64,000 nucleotides of DNA, taken from NCBI RefSeq assembly GCF_000090795.2, contig NW_003546501.1, positions 1 to 64,000 on the forward strand, in the 5' to 3' direction. Shown here in pieces: positions 54,895 through 64,000 of the stretch. Position numbers and translations under genes: made by a program. Numbering within the stretch: the stretch's first letter is position 1; each line of letters starts with the position of its first letter. This DNA comes from Amphimedon queenslandica (lineage: Eukaryota; Porifera; Demospongiae; Haplosclerida; Niphatidae). The notes under the pieces are model-generated. The model searched no databases and was not told the origin of the DNA. It saw only the letters and a program-made list of their open reading frames with translations.

Positions 54895-56256
54895 TCTGGG
54901 CATAAAATATACACAAATAAAATGTCACACTATTTTGTGCCACAAACTGTAAAAAAATAAAAATAAATTAAGCATAGATCTTACTGCTACTGATTCTTGT
55001 GGCCTTTTAAGCAAAGAATACGTTAAGCCAAGATTAAAATGTCTGGAAGAGAAAGTGAGAGAGAGAGAGAGAGAATAGAAATTAAAGACTTGGTGTCACA
55101 TCTCCATACATTTCAGCCAGCTTCCTATCATCAGCCGTAAGAACTGCCTCCCTGATCTGTAGGCAAGTAGTGAAATCTTCAATAGCTTGATCATACTGAT
55201 CTAAATAAGTATATTACAAATCTTTAAAGTTGCTCTAGAATTGGGCCAAATTTTGCAAAATTCAGTATGTACATGTACATGCATGTGCATTAGTAAAATT
55301 ATAATTACCAGATTCCAGTCCAATTTCTCCAAGCAGTAAATTAATTTCCGCTAATAAAAGTTGATAATCAGTCGACTGTAAACTATAATAATAATAATAA
55401 CAATTAATTAATTAATCTATCAATTAATTATTACTTTTGGCTAATTAATTTTGCCACTTCCAGCACTTCCCACGCCAGCTGTAACGTACTAACATCTTTA
55501 TCTTCCTCTGTCTCCTCTCCAGTGGGCGTGGCTTCTTTAGACTCCTCCCCTCCAGTGGGCGTGGCTTCTTTAAAATTCTCCACTTCCCGAGATCCCTCTC
55601 CTTCAGTAGGTGTGGCCTCCGTTTGGGCGGAGTCCTCAGTTTGATCATTAGATGTTGTTGGCTCCTCCTCCTCCTCATCAGACGATGAGTCTGATTGTGT
55701 GGCTGTGGGTGGGGCAGGGACTCCGCCTCCTAACACACAACTTTCCTGTCTGAGAAAAAATGGGTGTGGTAAAACATTAATTACTAAATATATATTAGTT
55801 AATACCTTGCCTGTTCCAGTAGAGACTTTCCGTACCAATAATACGGTTCTACTAACTCTTTTGACATTTCTCCATATTTCTCACTCCTGAAAAAATACAT
55901 ATTTAAAATATACATGTAGCCACACCCCCAATTTATAATATAGATCAGCCACGCCCCCAATTATGTATTTTATCGGCCCAATTATATATACGATTACATG
56001 TAAAATTACTGACAACCAAAAATACATAATTCTTAATCTTTTATTTTCTAATCTTTGATTTACAGCATTTGGCAAGCTTCTTGAAATGATTGAGACGCAA
56101 GTGAGAAATTGGAGCAAATGTAATATCTCCTTCCCTGGGCTAATAACTCTTCTACTTCTTCTCCTTCTCCTCCTGACCCAGCTGGCCTAAAGGAAAGAGA
56201 GAATAACTTAAGAATAGATTCAAAAATGGAAGAATTTACTGTGTTTCTGCCTCCAT
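52154..56256 (-). CDS. NASP: NASP histone chaperone (SHNi-TPR)
   Basis: About 14 exons (56240-56256, 56064-56186, about 55806-55885, 55441-55748, 55318-55385, 55105-55203, 54985-55040, 54728-54767, 54207-54320, 52866-52954, about 52750-52822, 52526-52629, 52338-52436, 52154-52275). The start is MEAETQPAGSGGEGEEVEEL; TPR segments include FSLASQSFQEACQML-SEKYGE and WYGKSLLEQAR, matching human FQEAASLLGKKYGE...FFYGKSLLELAR. An acidic insert (DSSSDEEEEEPTTS...) interrupts TPR2 as in the family. The C-terminus has NDISHLVKKK, as in human DISHLVRKKRK, and a basic KKRR nuclear signal. NASP keeps H3-H4 (and H1) soluble and supplies them to nucleosome assembly. The intron 52956-54206 contains an unrelated gene on the other strand. 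Confidence 0.93.
53027..54079 (+). CDS. Bacterial-type HNH nuclease domain protein, nested in NASP intron
   Basis: Intronless, 350 residues from the Met at 53027 (MSRRDDFTKKTVELLSRRSG). The HNH module spans about 10-110: zinc-type CSMC (Cys23, Cys26), KAAHITAAAEGGPRYD with His48 as likely base, NGLWLCSNCHDIVD with Asn73, Cys78, Cys81 and His82. This AAHI..A..GGPRYD..LC..CH pattern is typical of bacterial HNH endonucleases, often in defence loci. Residues about 145-285 look all-helical (LKSLLVQLDFVDFGD..., LKEICSTLESIAT). The tail is acidic with basic patches (KKGRK, LKRTR) that could be nuclear signals. GC content is visibly higher than in the surrounding intron. The open frame extends upstream to 52919, but that part is antisense to a NASP exon. 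Horizontal origin is inferred; catalytic residues look complete. Confidence 0.8.
   Translation: MSRRDDFTKKTVELLSRRSGGRCSMCGCNTWGPNDKPYSYTNIGKAAHITAAAEGGPRYDSKMDSEMRSSVKNGLWLCSNCHDIVDRNPDLYSVKYLKELKSGAEERARREIGVANKAKMGGTSKDSVSVGVSAGAILEIRKLKAQLGQYHVHPPTSSQLKSLLVQLDFVDFGDPFYLPSVAMEMVSFLQFFVGYNDDPSLKLEVIRYLSDIVDHFKTADLNLKEICSTLESIATGHSPRQLVYQSAFALLKDISKKGDVGGVVKDTMATIARQRAGPLKKGRKVIEGVDFADQEDEDEEPNLKRTRFDDDDKDDTYLSKMAALAEAQTQEERQDIERDIAKLGYETDIL
54480..54665 (-). repeat. Dispersed repeat C copy (inverted)
   Basis: AGGGCAACTGCAGTGAATTG, TTTATAAATGCATGAAACGTT, GCTATCGTGGGTCGGACTAT and GAGGCTTGTAACACGTAG are the reverse complement of 8985-9190. It lies in a NASP intron. Confidence 0.7.
54791..54896. 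repeat. (AAT)n/(GAT)n microsatellite in NASP intron
   Basis: A run of AAT with interspersed GATAAT. Open frames reading poly-Tyr/His on the minus strand come from this repeat. Confidence 0.95.
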
Positions 56257-56380
56257 TATTGTTATTAATTATTCCCCGCCTCTTCCCGCCAGAATGAGAA
56301 TGAGAAGGAAAACAGAATGAGAATGAGACTTGCAAGTTTTTATTTCCTAAACCACGCCCATTATTGGCTACGCCCACAAG
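56257..56380. promoter_or_regulatory. Bidirectional promoter NASP / SNAPC1
   Basis: 124 bp between divergent start codons. Contains GGCGGGAAGAGGCGG-type sequence on the minus strand (near 56276-56290), resembling an E2F site (GGCGGGAA), which would suit an S-phase histone chaperone. Promoter role is inferred. Confidence 0.6.
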
Positions 56381-57196
56381 ATGGAGGCTGCAATGACAAG
56401 AGATGCAATGAAACTGTTAAACAGTTTCTCTTCTAAAGAACGCCTGGATTTTGATGAATTTAAGAAACTATGGAAAGAATATCACTTTTACTACATACAC
56501 GACGTCAACAATGAGTACCTGGTGAAAAGGGACACGTATTTGGAGAGTATTTTATGCACTTCTACCAGTATAGTCAGTAATCCTTCATTTTCACTGTACA
56601 AAAGAGTTGGGGCCATATTCATGTTGTACAGTCTTTTTGTTTCACAGCCAGGGACTGTTAGGATTCGTCTAAGCATTTCAGACTGGGAGGTATTCCAACA
56701 GTTTCAAATGTACCTAAGATCAGCAGGACATGCTGATCCTGATTTTGCCTTGTGCAAACTCAAAAGCCTGTCTGCTTTCCTCATCTGTGCCGAAAGGCAA
56801 AAACTCTGTCTTGGACAGCACAGTGAGACAGCCGACAAGCAGTTGGTTGCATTAAGAGAAAACTCACGGATGGATTTTGAGAAAAACATCCTATCTGACA
56901 TTAGCAAACTTCAAGAGTCTCTCAGATATTACACGTCACTCAAACTTAATCTTTCGTATCACTTACCGCCACACTTACTTTCCACCACATCACCTTTTGA
57001 GGCTGTTGCAACTTTAGAGAAAATTAGAGAACTGCAAGAGGTTGAAGAAGATGAAGAACGCGAAGAAGAGATGGAAGGAAGAAGTAACATGGAAACTCAG
57101 AGACAACAGATTTTAAGGCGTGCTTATAAAGCACCTCCAAAGAAAGTGTTGAAGAACAGAGAAGTGCAGGCTGCCAGTTCTTCATCAGCTCAATGA
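56381..57196 (+). CDS. SNAPC1: snRNA-activating protein complex subunit 1
   Basis: Intronless, 271 residues. LDFDEFKKLWKEYHFYYIHD and YKRVGAIFMLYSLFVSQPGT followed by VRIRLSISDWEVFQQFQ align with human SNAPC1 (FEDFTELWRNMKF; IRVGALYLLYGLY...KIRVALKDWDEVLKFQ). SNAPC1 is a core part of SNAPc, which binds the proximal sequence element of snRNA promoters transcribed by RNA polymerases II and III. The C-terminal part has an acidic coiled coil (EVEEDEEREEEME) and a basic KAPPKKVLKNRE end. Shorter than human (368 residues) by the tail. Two in-frame Met codons lie at the start; the first is used here. Confidence 0.88.
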   Translation: MEAAMTRDAMKLLNSFSSKERLDFDEFKKLWKEYHFYYIHDVNNEYLVKRDTYLESILCTSTSIVSNPSFSLYKRVGAIFMLYSLFVSQPGTVRIRLSISDWEVFQQFQMYLRSAGHADPDFALCKLKSLSAFLICAERQKLCLGQHSETADKQLVALRENSRMDFEKNILSDISKLQESLRYYTSLKLNLSYHLPPHLLSTTSPFEAVATLEKIRELQEVEEDEEREEEMEGRSNMETQRQQILRRAYKAPPKKVLKNREVQAASSSSAQ

Positions 57197-57373
57197 GATT
57201 AATTGACAATTTATGTGATCAGTCATTTGTGTTTCTCTTATTTTATTTCATTTTTATAACCTCTTTGCTGTAAACCATTATGATTATGATTATATGATAT
57301 TGTTGGCTCAAATCCTATGGGTGCAGACCATTCCCCAGCCTACAGTCATTAGCTGAGTAGGCCTAATAGAAAA

Positions 57374-58102
57374 ATGGAGGGAAAAGCAAACAAAGGAAAT
57401 GACAAGGAAATCGATCCCTTTGGTACAAAGGAGAGTGAGAAACAGCTACTGATACAAGAGTCTGCTTTGCTTAAACCTTACAGGGTTGAAGTGTTTGCTG
57501 CAGTTGTTAATCTTCTCAATAGCATGAAAATAAAATGGTGGATATCAGATGGTACACTGCTAGGCTGGTATAGAAACAACCAGTCAATACTCCCATACGA
57601 CTATGATATGGACATTGGTGTAATTGAGGATGACATACAAGCAGTGTGGAAGAACAGGGCTAAATTACCTACAAATATAGAGCTCCAAAATGTGTGTCGT
57701 AATGATGGTGGATACATTTGGGTCACTGATGAGTTTTCTAAACCTTATGATGCAACAATTCTAAGCTCAAAGAAGCTTGCTGCATACCACCTCAAGTTAC
57801 CACCAAAGCCGGAATCTGGTCGCACCTTTTTTTGAATAGCACCAACTGATATCATCTCGTATCATAAAGAAGCAACTCGTGATATTTGGCACTGCAATTT
57901 TGATATAAATGGAATTCACTTGAGCTACAATGAATTTCCTGACGATGTTCTGTTCCCTTTGGTGGAGTCCAAGTTTGAAGGTGTTAGCGTGTATGTACCT
58001 CAAAAACCAAAAGAGTATCTTGAGATATTGTACGGGTACATTGGAGAGGGTGGAGTCTGGGATCCAGCAACTAGTAAATACAAGAAGAAAAGTGATTCAT
58101 AA
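57374..58102 (+). pseudogene. LicD/fukutin-like copy 1, in-frame stop
   Basis: Encodes the LicD core (WWISDGTLLGWYRNN, LPYDYDMDIGV) and, after a TGA at 57833-57835, continues in the same frame to KKKSDS at 58102. Copies 2 and 3 have a Trp codon (TGG) at that spot, so one base change ended the frame; a 3-bp Arg insertion sits just before. Apart from this the copy is well kept. It is either a young pseudogene, a 153-residue truncated product with the core motifs, or a read-through case. Confidence 0.8.
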
Positions 58103-58544
58103 ACTGATCTACATGCTGATTATTAATTTGACACTTTTAATTAGTCTGTCATTAACATTAATTTTGGGTTTAAATAATATCCTGTGACATGCTTTGATAT
58201 AATGACAAACAGTGGCAATGGAAATATTGTATAATGATGGAAACAGAAGGCACAAGGCACTGAAAAACATCAGTTGCAAAATTAAGGGGTCTTGTTTTTT
58301 TTTACATGTAGGAATCTTGCTAAATTTTGACTTAAAATTTGCCTTGATTATGAACTGACTGTGATTTGAATTATTTCAGTAAGCAGAGCTATCTATCATC
58401 CTGTATACATCCTTTGATCATAGCAACAAAGTATTCTATAATATGCTAACAGAAGCTACACAAAACATTAAATAGTAATCTACTACACAACACTTTGCCA
58501 ACCACATCTTCAAAAAGAAAGAAAGAAAGCAAAGAGACTAGAAA
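58103..58544. other. Spacer between LicD copies 1 and 2
   Basis: AT-rich, no feature beyond possible promoter sequence for the downstream copy. Confidence 0.4.
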
Positions 58545-59346
58545 ATGACACACAGAGCAGATAAAATGGAAGATTATACCTCTAGGAAGGAAGAAAGAAC
58601 TTCCAGCAGCATCAATAAAGAGGAGGAAGAAGCTAAGGAAGAATATGAGAGTAAAATTGATACACGTGGTACAAAGGAGAGTGAAAAACAGCTCCTGATT
58701 CAAGAGTCTGCTTTGCTCAAACCTTACAGGATTGAAGTGTTTGCTGCAGTCGTCGACCTCCTTAACACCATGAAAATAAAATGGTGGATATCTGATGGTA
58801 CACTGCTAGGCTGGTATAGAAACAACCAGTCAATGCTCCCACACGACTATGATATGGACATTGGTGTAACTGAGGATGACATACAAGCAGTGTGGAAGAA
58901 CAGGGCTAAACTACCTACAAATATAGAGCTCCAAAATGTGTCGTAATGATGGTGGATACATTTGGGTCACTGATGAGTTCTCTAAACCTTATGATTCAAC
59001 GATTCTAAGCTCAAAAAAACTCGCTGCTTATCACCTCGAGTTACCACCAGAGCCGGAATCTGGCACATTTTTTTGGTTGGCACCAACAGATATCATCTCA
59101 TATCAAAAAGAGGCAACTCGTGATATTTGGCACTGCAATTTTGATGTGAATGGAATGCACTTGAGCTACAGTGAGTTTCCCAATGATGTTCTTTTCCCTT
59201 TGGTGGAGTCTAAGTTTGAAGGTGTTAGCGTGTACGTACCTCAAAAACCAAAAGAGTATCTTGAGATATTGTATGGTTACATTGGAGAGGATGCAGTCTG
59301 GGACCCAGCAACTAACAAGTACAAGAAGAAGAATGATGATGCATAG
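58545..59346 (+). pseudogene. LicD/fukutin-like copy 2, 2-bp deletion
   Basis: The first part (58545-58946) carries a Glu/Lys-rich N-terminus (MTHRADKMEDYTSRKEERTS) and the core motifs; after ELQNV the frame shifts because a GT present in copy 1 (GTGTGTCG) is missing (GTGTCG, near 58938). The remainder (RNDGGYIWVTDEFSKPYDST to KYKKKNDDA) is open in the next frame. Copy 2 is about 90 percent like copy 1. Confidence 0.8.
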
Positions 59347-59660
59347 ACTAATGTACATGCTGACTAGTTTATTTTCGTCAAAGTTTTTTGATTACAGTCT
59401 GATACTTTCAATCAGTTTGCATGTCTTAAAAAATAATTTTGACAATAATTCATTGAAACTTCTTGATAGTAATTATTGATTTGAACTTCCCATATAAACA
59501 TACTTTGCTTTGAACTTGTTTGCAAACAATATGACTCAGGACCCTCAATCAGCATATCATAATGAAGTTATAGCTCTATGCATGACTTAGTTATCTATCA
59601 TTATGCAATAAATCACCGTCTCTACGAAGCAGAAAGCCTGATAGTACAGCAAAGGGAGCA
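59347..59660. other. Spacer between LicD copies 2 and 3
   Basis: AT-rich, nothing recognised. Confidence 0.4.
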
Positions 59661-60413
59661 ATGTATAGAGCAGATTATACGTCCATTGTAGAGAGAAAAG
59701 AAGAAAGGACTTCTAATAGTGAAGGAAAGAAGCTGATCAACTACTATGGTATATTAGAAAGTGAGAAGGAGCTCTTGATAAAGGAGTCCACAATACTCAA
59801 ACCATACAGGCTAGAGGTGCTTGCTGGGATTGCTGATCTTCTTAATAGCATGAGAGTGAAGTGGTGGCTGTCGGATGGTACACTGCTAGGTTGGTATAGG
59901 AACCAGTCAATGTTGCCTCATGACTATGATGTTGATGTTAGCGTGTTGGAAGATGACTTGCAAGCAATATGGAGGAACAGGGCTAAACTGCCAAGCAGCA
60001 TTGTACTTGAGAATAAAGGTCCAACTGACAAGACACAATTTGTGTGGGTAACAGATGAAATCTCCATACCGTACGATCCTTCCTTTAAAAGTTCAAAAAA
60101 GCTTGCTGCATACCACATACATATACCACCTAAGCCACAATCAGACACGTTTTTCTGGGATGCTTCCACTGATGTCATAACATTCAGCAGGAATGAGGCT
60201 AATGGGTGCTGGAGTGCTAATTTCCATACCAATGGTGGTGGAATTAATGATGAATTCCCTGACGATGTCCTGTTCCCTTTAGTGGAGTCGAAGTTTGAAG
60301 GTGTTAGTGTGTACGTACCTCAGAAACCAAAAGAGTATCTTGAGATATTGTTTGGTTACATTGGAGAGGATGCAGTCTGGGATCCAGCAACTAATAAATA
60401 TAAAAAGAAATAA
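59661..60413 (+). CDS. LicD/fukutin-like phosphotransferase-family protein, copy 3 (intact)
   Basis: 250 residues, intronless. Core motifs: WWLSDGTLLGWYR at 69-81 and LPHDYDVDVSV at 85-95, i.e. the DGT and DxD-type acidic motifs of the LicD family (bacterial phosphocholine transferases; animal fukutin and FKRP, which add ribitol-phosphate to alpha-dystroglycan). Conserved C-terminal block: FPDDVLFPLVESKFEGVSVY through WDPATNKYKKK. Fukutin and FKRP are type II Golgi proteins, but this protein has no signal anchor and starts with a charged MYRADYTSIVERKEERTS. It may be cytosolic, like many small invertebrate and bacterial LicD proteins. Substrate unknown. Confidence 0.82.
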   Translation: MYRADYTSIVERKEERTSNSEGKKLINYYGILESEKELLIKESTILKPYRLEVLAGIADLLNSMRVKWWLSDGTLLGWYRNQSMLPHDYDVDVSVLEDDLQAIWRNRAKLPSSIVLENKGPTDKTQFVWVTDEISIPYDPSFKSSKKLAAYHIHIPPKPQSDTFFWDASTDVITFSRNEANGCWSANFHTNGGGINDEFPDDVLFPLVESKFEGVSVYVPQKPKEYLEILFGYIGEDAVWDPATNKYKKK

Positions 60414-60613
60414 GCAAATACTTGTAGACTGTCAAAATGGCAAATATTATTGTTTTAATTTTTTTACTTCACACAAAGTTTTTCAGTAATTGATTAAAAA
60501 TTTTTTTTAATATTAAAAAGGAGAACAATATTAATACCAGCGTTATAAAAAATAAGACATGCATAAAAATAATATTAATAAAATAATAATAATAAAATAA
60601 AATAAATAAATAA

Positions 60614-63600
60614 TTATTGCTTAGACACTATGTTATCAGTGTGAAGCCTCCAAACTGAGAACCCACCAATGCTGCTCTTACTATTACTGTGCTCCGGGCT
60701 CCCGTCACAAGCCCATTGACCAAACGCCAGTATACAATCGGAACCAGTACTAACTATAGACTCTATACTGGAGTGCTGTTTCACGGCTATTAGCAGGTTA
60801 AATGTCACATGACAGAATCCAAATAAGTGTCCATGATTGGTACCAATCCACATCGCATGAGGAGTGGGTTTCACTAGTGCAGGTAAGACCCGGGAACTAG
60901 TCTCCTTACTGGGTATAGAATCGCCCAGTAATACCCTGCAATATAAAAGAAAAACAATGATATTGATAACAATAGTAATAAAATACATTTTCTGATATGA
61001 ATATTGAATATTTGCATCCTTACTCAAGTTCTATCGAATTCAATTTTTCTCCAGTTTCCACGTCACACAAAACAATCTCTCCATGATCTGAAAACCACAC
61101 CCACAAGTAGCGACCATACAATACCATTCCTTCAATGACACTTTCTTCGTCTCCTTTGGCTCCGCCCTTTTCCCCTCCTCTATCACTTAACGTGTGAACA
61201 AAAACCTGTTTCATCTTTGGCAGACTCAGTCCAAAAAGATACCGCCCACTTCCGCAGAGGATCTTAGAATCGCCGCAAAAGCAACCAGAAGATACTTGTC
61301 CTCTTCTTTTATTCAGATGATCAAAAGGTTTCATTATCAAAGGAGGTGTGGCTAATGCCGAAGCTCCTCCCTCTTCACTCGAAGCAGTAAATAGTGCAAT
61401 ACGACCACCTGCTCCGCCCTCCATACCTACAGCGACCATGCTTGCATCACAAGACACAAAGAGGCAAGAGGATTGAGCTGGTAAAGGTTCTTTTGAAGAA
61501 GATAAAAGAGTAAAATCAGGTAAGGAGTAGCAATAGACTCGCTTGCTTGACGTGACCAGGAAAAGCTTGTTCCAAACTATAGCCATGTGAAGACAAGTCT
61601 CTGTGATAATGGTCGTTGGTCTCATTAAAAGTTCAGTGGAGAATGTCTCCTCGTTTATCGATACAACTCGTCTCTGTCCATCTCGCTCCCAAGCTAATAT
61701 CTCTCCTTTTTCTGGTAGAAACACCGCCTCCTGTATGTGCCAATTCTGATCTAGTACGTACTTCTCTTGAGTATAGGGACCTACGCAGATTACAAGTCTA
61801 GAAGCCACGCCCTCAGCTGTTGGTCTTTTTATAGGATCAATTGACAAACAATCTTCTAGAATGACTTGCATGCAAGTTGAAATGCACGTTGATATATGTC
61901 CTTCTCTAGCAGCTGGGTGCACTCCGTCCTTTAATAGCAAAGTAGCAGGCGATTGATTGCTGCTTCCTACTAGTCGTTGTTCTTCAATGGCTGACGCTAT
62001 TATGCTTAAGTGAGGGATGGAGAGGAAAGCTTCTCTTCTTCCTCCGGCCTCGTGACGACTCCGATTGAAATTTGGTGCAAATTTTTTCCCAGTCACGACA
62101 TTAAAAAGTAAAATACCAAACGAGAATATATCGACCTTGAAAAGGAAAGAAAAAAGTGGTTTTGAAACATAAAAATACTCTGATTTTTGCAGTGATTTAA
62201 ATTATTTACTAGCACTATTAAATTTTATATACAGGAAATTGATTAAATTTTATATATAGGCAATTGATTAAATTTGTATTTAAAAATAGTAAAAATAATT
62301 AAAACTTAGTATAAATTTTTAAGCTGCCAACCTTTTCATCATAGTTCCTTTTCCTCGCTGATAGATATAGCTCTGGTGCCATGTAGTCTTCAGTACCTCT
62401 GCTTCCCTTACAACCGAAAGTATCAATGTAATAAGATGATCCGTAGTCAGTGATCTTAACAAGGATGCCATCACTGAGTGTTAGAGACCAAACCAGTATA
62501 TTCCCTGGTTTAATGTCGCGATGGATAATGTGAAGAGAATGTAAGTATTGCAAACCTTGGGCTACCTGAGTGATTATAATAATGAATGATTAAAATACTC
62601 ATAGCTTTATAAACTATTGTCAGTGTCTGCTCAAATTGTATCAAATAAAAATTAGGGGTGATTTTTAAAGCAGTTTTGAAAAGACCATATGCTTATAGTT
62701 CATGCCAATTTTGTACATTTTCTGATGCATATTGATGTCTTCATGCTGTGTAGCAAGTTTGAGCTGATTCCGATTTCAATTTTTAAAGTTACGGCCATTT
62801 TAAAAATGTCAAAATTCTGAAAAAGACCCAAGGCTATAGCCCATGGTTTTTTCCCGAAAAATGACTAAAAAAAGGATTCCAATTTTTATTAAATTTTCTG
62901 ATACATATTAATGTCCTTATGCTGTGTAGAAAGTTTGAGCTGATTTCGACAAATAATTTTCAAGTTACGGCCATTTTAATATATTATCAAAATTCTTAAA
63001 AATACCCAAGGCTATAGCCCATGGTTTTTTCCCGAAAAATGACTAAAAAATGACTTCCGATTTTTATTAAATTTTCTGATGCATATTAATGTCCTTATGC
63101 TGTGTAGAAAGTTTGAGCTGATTCCGACTTCAATTTTTCAAGTTACGGCCATTTTTAAAAATGCCAAAATTCTGAAAAATACCCAAGGCTATAGCCCATG
63201 GTTTTTTCCAAAAAATGACTAAAAAATGACCCCCAATTTTTATTTAATTTTCTGATACATATTAATGTCCTTATGCTGTGTAGAAAGTTTGAGCTGATTC
63301 CGACTTCAATTTTTCAAGTTACGAGCATTAGGATTGGCATACCTGATGAAGCAAGACATGTGATATTTTATCTCCAATTCCACTAGGACATAAATCCAAA
63401 TGATCCTGGAGCGATCCTAATGGAGCCAATGGAAATACAATGGAGAGTGGAGCAGTTAAGAAACCAGCAGTACTGATCAAGTACTGGTGACTTATGTTGG
63501 TTAGAACGGACAGCTCTGAGCGATGTAGTCTCAATACAGTGAAATGATTAGCAGAAGAATCAATTGGAAATACTTTGATAGCAACTGGTTGATTATAGTA

Positions 63601-63631
63601 AGTACCTTTATAAACCTGATAAAAAATAATG

Positions 63632-63718
<87 letters not shown>

Positions 63719-64000
63719 TATATAATGTAAGTCTCTTACTTGCTTCTCAATTAAGCTCTTCTCAGACTTGTCAAAAACAAGGTTTTCTTTCTTCAGTCTC
63801 AATTCTCCCGAGAAATCAGTGAGCAGGAGATCAGGAGCTAGTCTACGTAGCGGACTCACTGCTTGACACTTCTCACACGTCAAGACTTGATCAGTTGCCA
63901 TTGAGATTTGAGAGAGATTAAAATAAAAAGGTGCTTTCTCCGGATCATTTTTGAGACAAGAGTAACAAGGAGAGTAGTGTACCCTGTGCAGATTAATGTA
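60614..64000 (-). CDS. LRRK-type Roco protein kinase with WD40 C-terminus, 5' part outside window
   Basis: Exons seen: 63740-64000 (continuing past the edge), 63343-63615, 62332-62565, 61024-62135 and 60614-60935. Kinase motifs: NQPVAIKVF (VAIK Lys), [19 protein letters not shown] (DYG instead of DFG, as in LRRK2), [20 protein letters not shown]. The WD40 part matches LRRK2: [14 protein letters not shown]..., ending [10 protein letters not shown] (LRRK2 has ALWIGTGGGHILLLD...LTVWDINL). The first exon has cysteine pairs (CYSC, CEKC) and [23 protein letters not shown] and COR regions must lie right of 64000. The glycine-rich loop expected before VYKG is absent from the predicted splice product; the interrupting intron is almost all AAT repeat. 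Family: Rab-phosphorylating kinases with GTPase control. Confidence 0.88.
62640..63325 (+). repeat. Repeat family B, about four units in LRRK-like intron
   Basis: CCATGGTTTTTTCC appears at about 62842, 63020 and 63198 (178-bp period), with a degraded first unit from 62640. The array ends about 18 bp before the splice site at 63342. Confidence 0.95.
63628..63717. repeat. (AAT)n microsatellite inside LRRK-like intron
   Basis: About 30 uninterrupted AAT units make up most of the 124-bp intron 63616-63739, which splits the kinase glycine loop. Confidence 0.97.

Noticed and set aside
63544-63901. Frames with long Asn or Tyr runs, also at 54755-54943, 4823-5014 and 37988-38073
   Set aside because: They are translations of AAT/ATT microsatellites, partly extending real exons into introns.

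Overview
The window looks like nuclear DNA of an early-branching animal, most likely a demosponge. Genes are dense, with many small exons and short AT-rich introns, and the genes are clearly metazoan (NIPBL, NASP, SSX2IP, SNAPC1, WDR18, an LRRK-type Roco kinase, a Tudor protein, a receptor tyrosine kinase). A tandem family of single-exon seven-transmembrane receptors and a lone receptor tyrosine kinase fit Amphimedon-like sponges. That species-level idea is inference from gene content, not from an alignment.

Left part (1-11.5 kb): the 3' part of a multi-Tudor gene (+), a 61-bp tandem repeat, RPL37 (-), and SSX2IP (+), which starts head-to-head with RPL37 about 100 bp away. Middle part (12-32.3 kb): an array of twelve paralogous 7TM receptor genes, all on the minus strand. 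Ten have open frames, one has a frameshift, and one is split by a hAT-type MITE and a long inverted-repeat element that itself carries a PIF/Harbinger-type MITE and an assembly gap. A stray N-terminal receptor fragment and a duplicated NIPBL exon lie inside the array.

Right part (33.4-64 kb): the about 42-exon cohesin-loader gene NIPBL (-), head-to-head with WDR18 (+), followed by ELOF1 (+). Then come a receptor tyrosine kinase (-) and NASP (-). A NASP intron holds, on the opposite strand, an intronless gene for a bacterial-type HNH nuclease domain fused to a helical, acidic tail. NASP starts head-to-head with SNAPC1 (+). Three tandem LicD/fukutin-like genes (+) follow, two of them broken. 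The 3' half of an LRRK-type kinase gene (-) runs off the right edge.

Two related intron-filling tandem repeats (186-bp and about 177-bp units), several MITEs, ATT-type microsatellites and a TACATG hexamer repeat make up much of the non-coding DNA. Three head-to-head pairs (RPL37/SSX2IP, NIPBL/WDR18, NASP/SNAPC1) appear to share compact promoters. Several genes fit nuclear housekeeping (cohesin loading, histone chaperoning, transcription elongation, snRNA transcription, ribosome assembly); the receptors, LicD trio and HNH gene are the accessory, fast-changing part. I saw no convincing retroviral, LTR, Polinton or LINE coding sequence.
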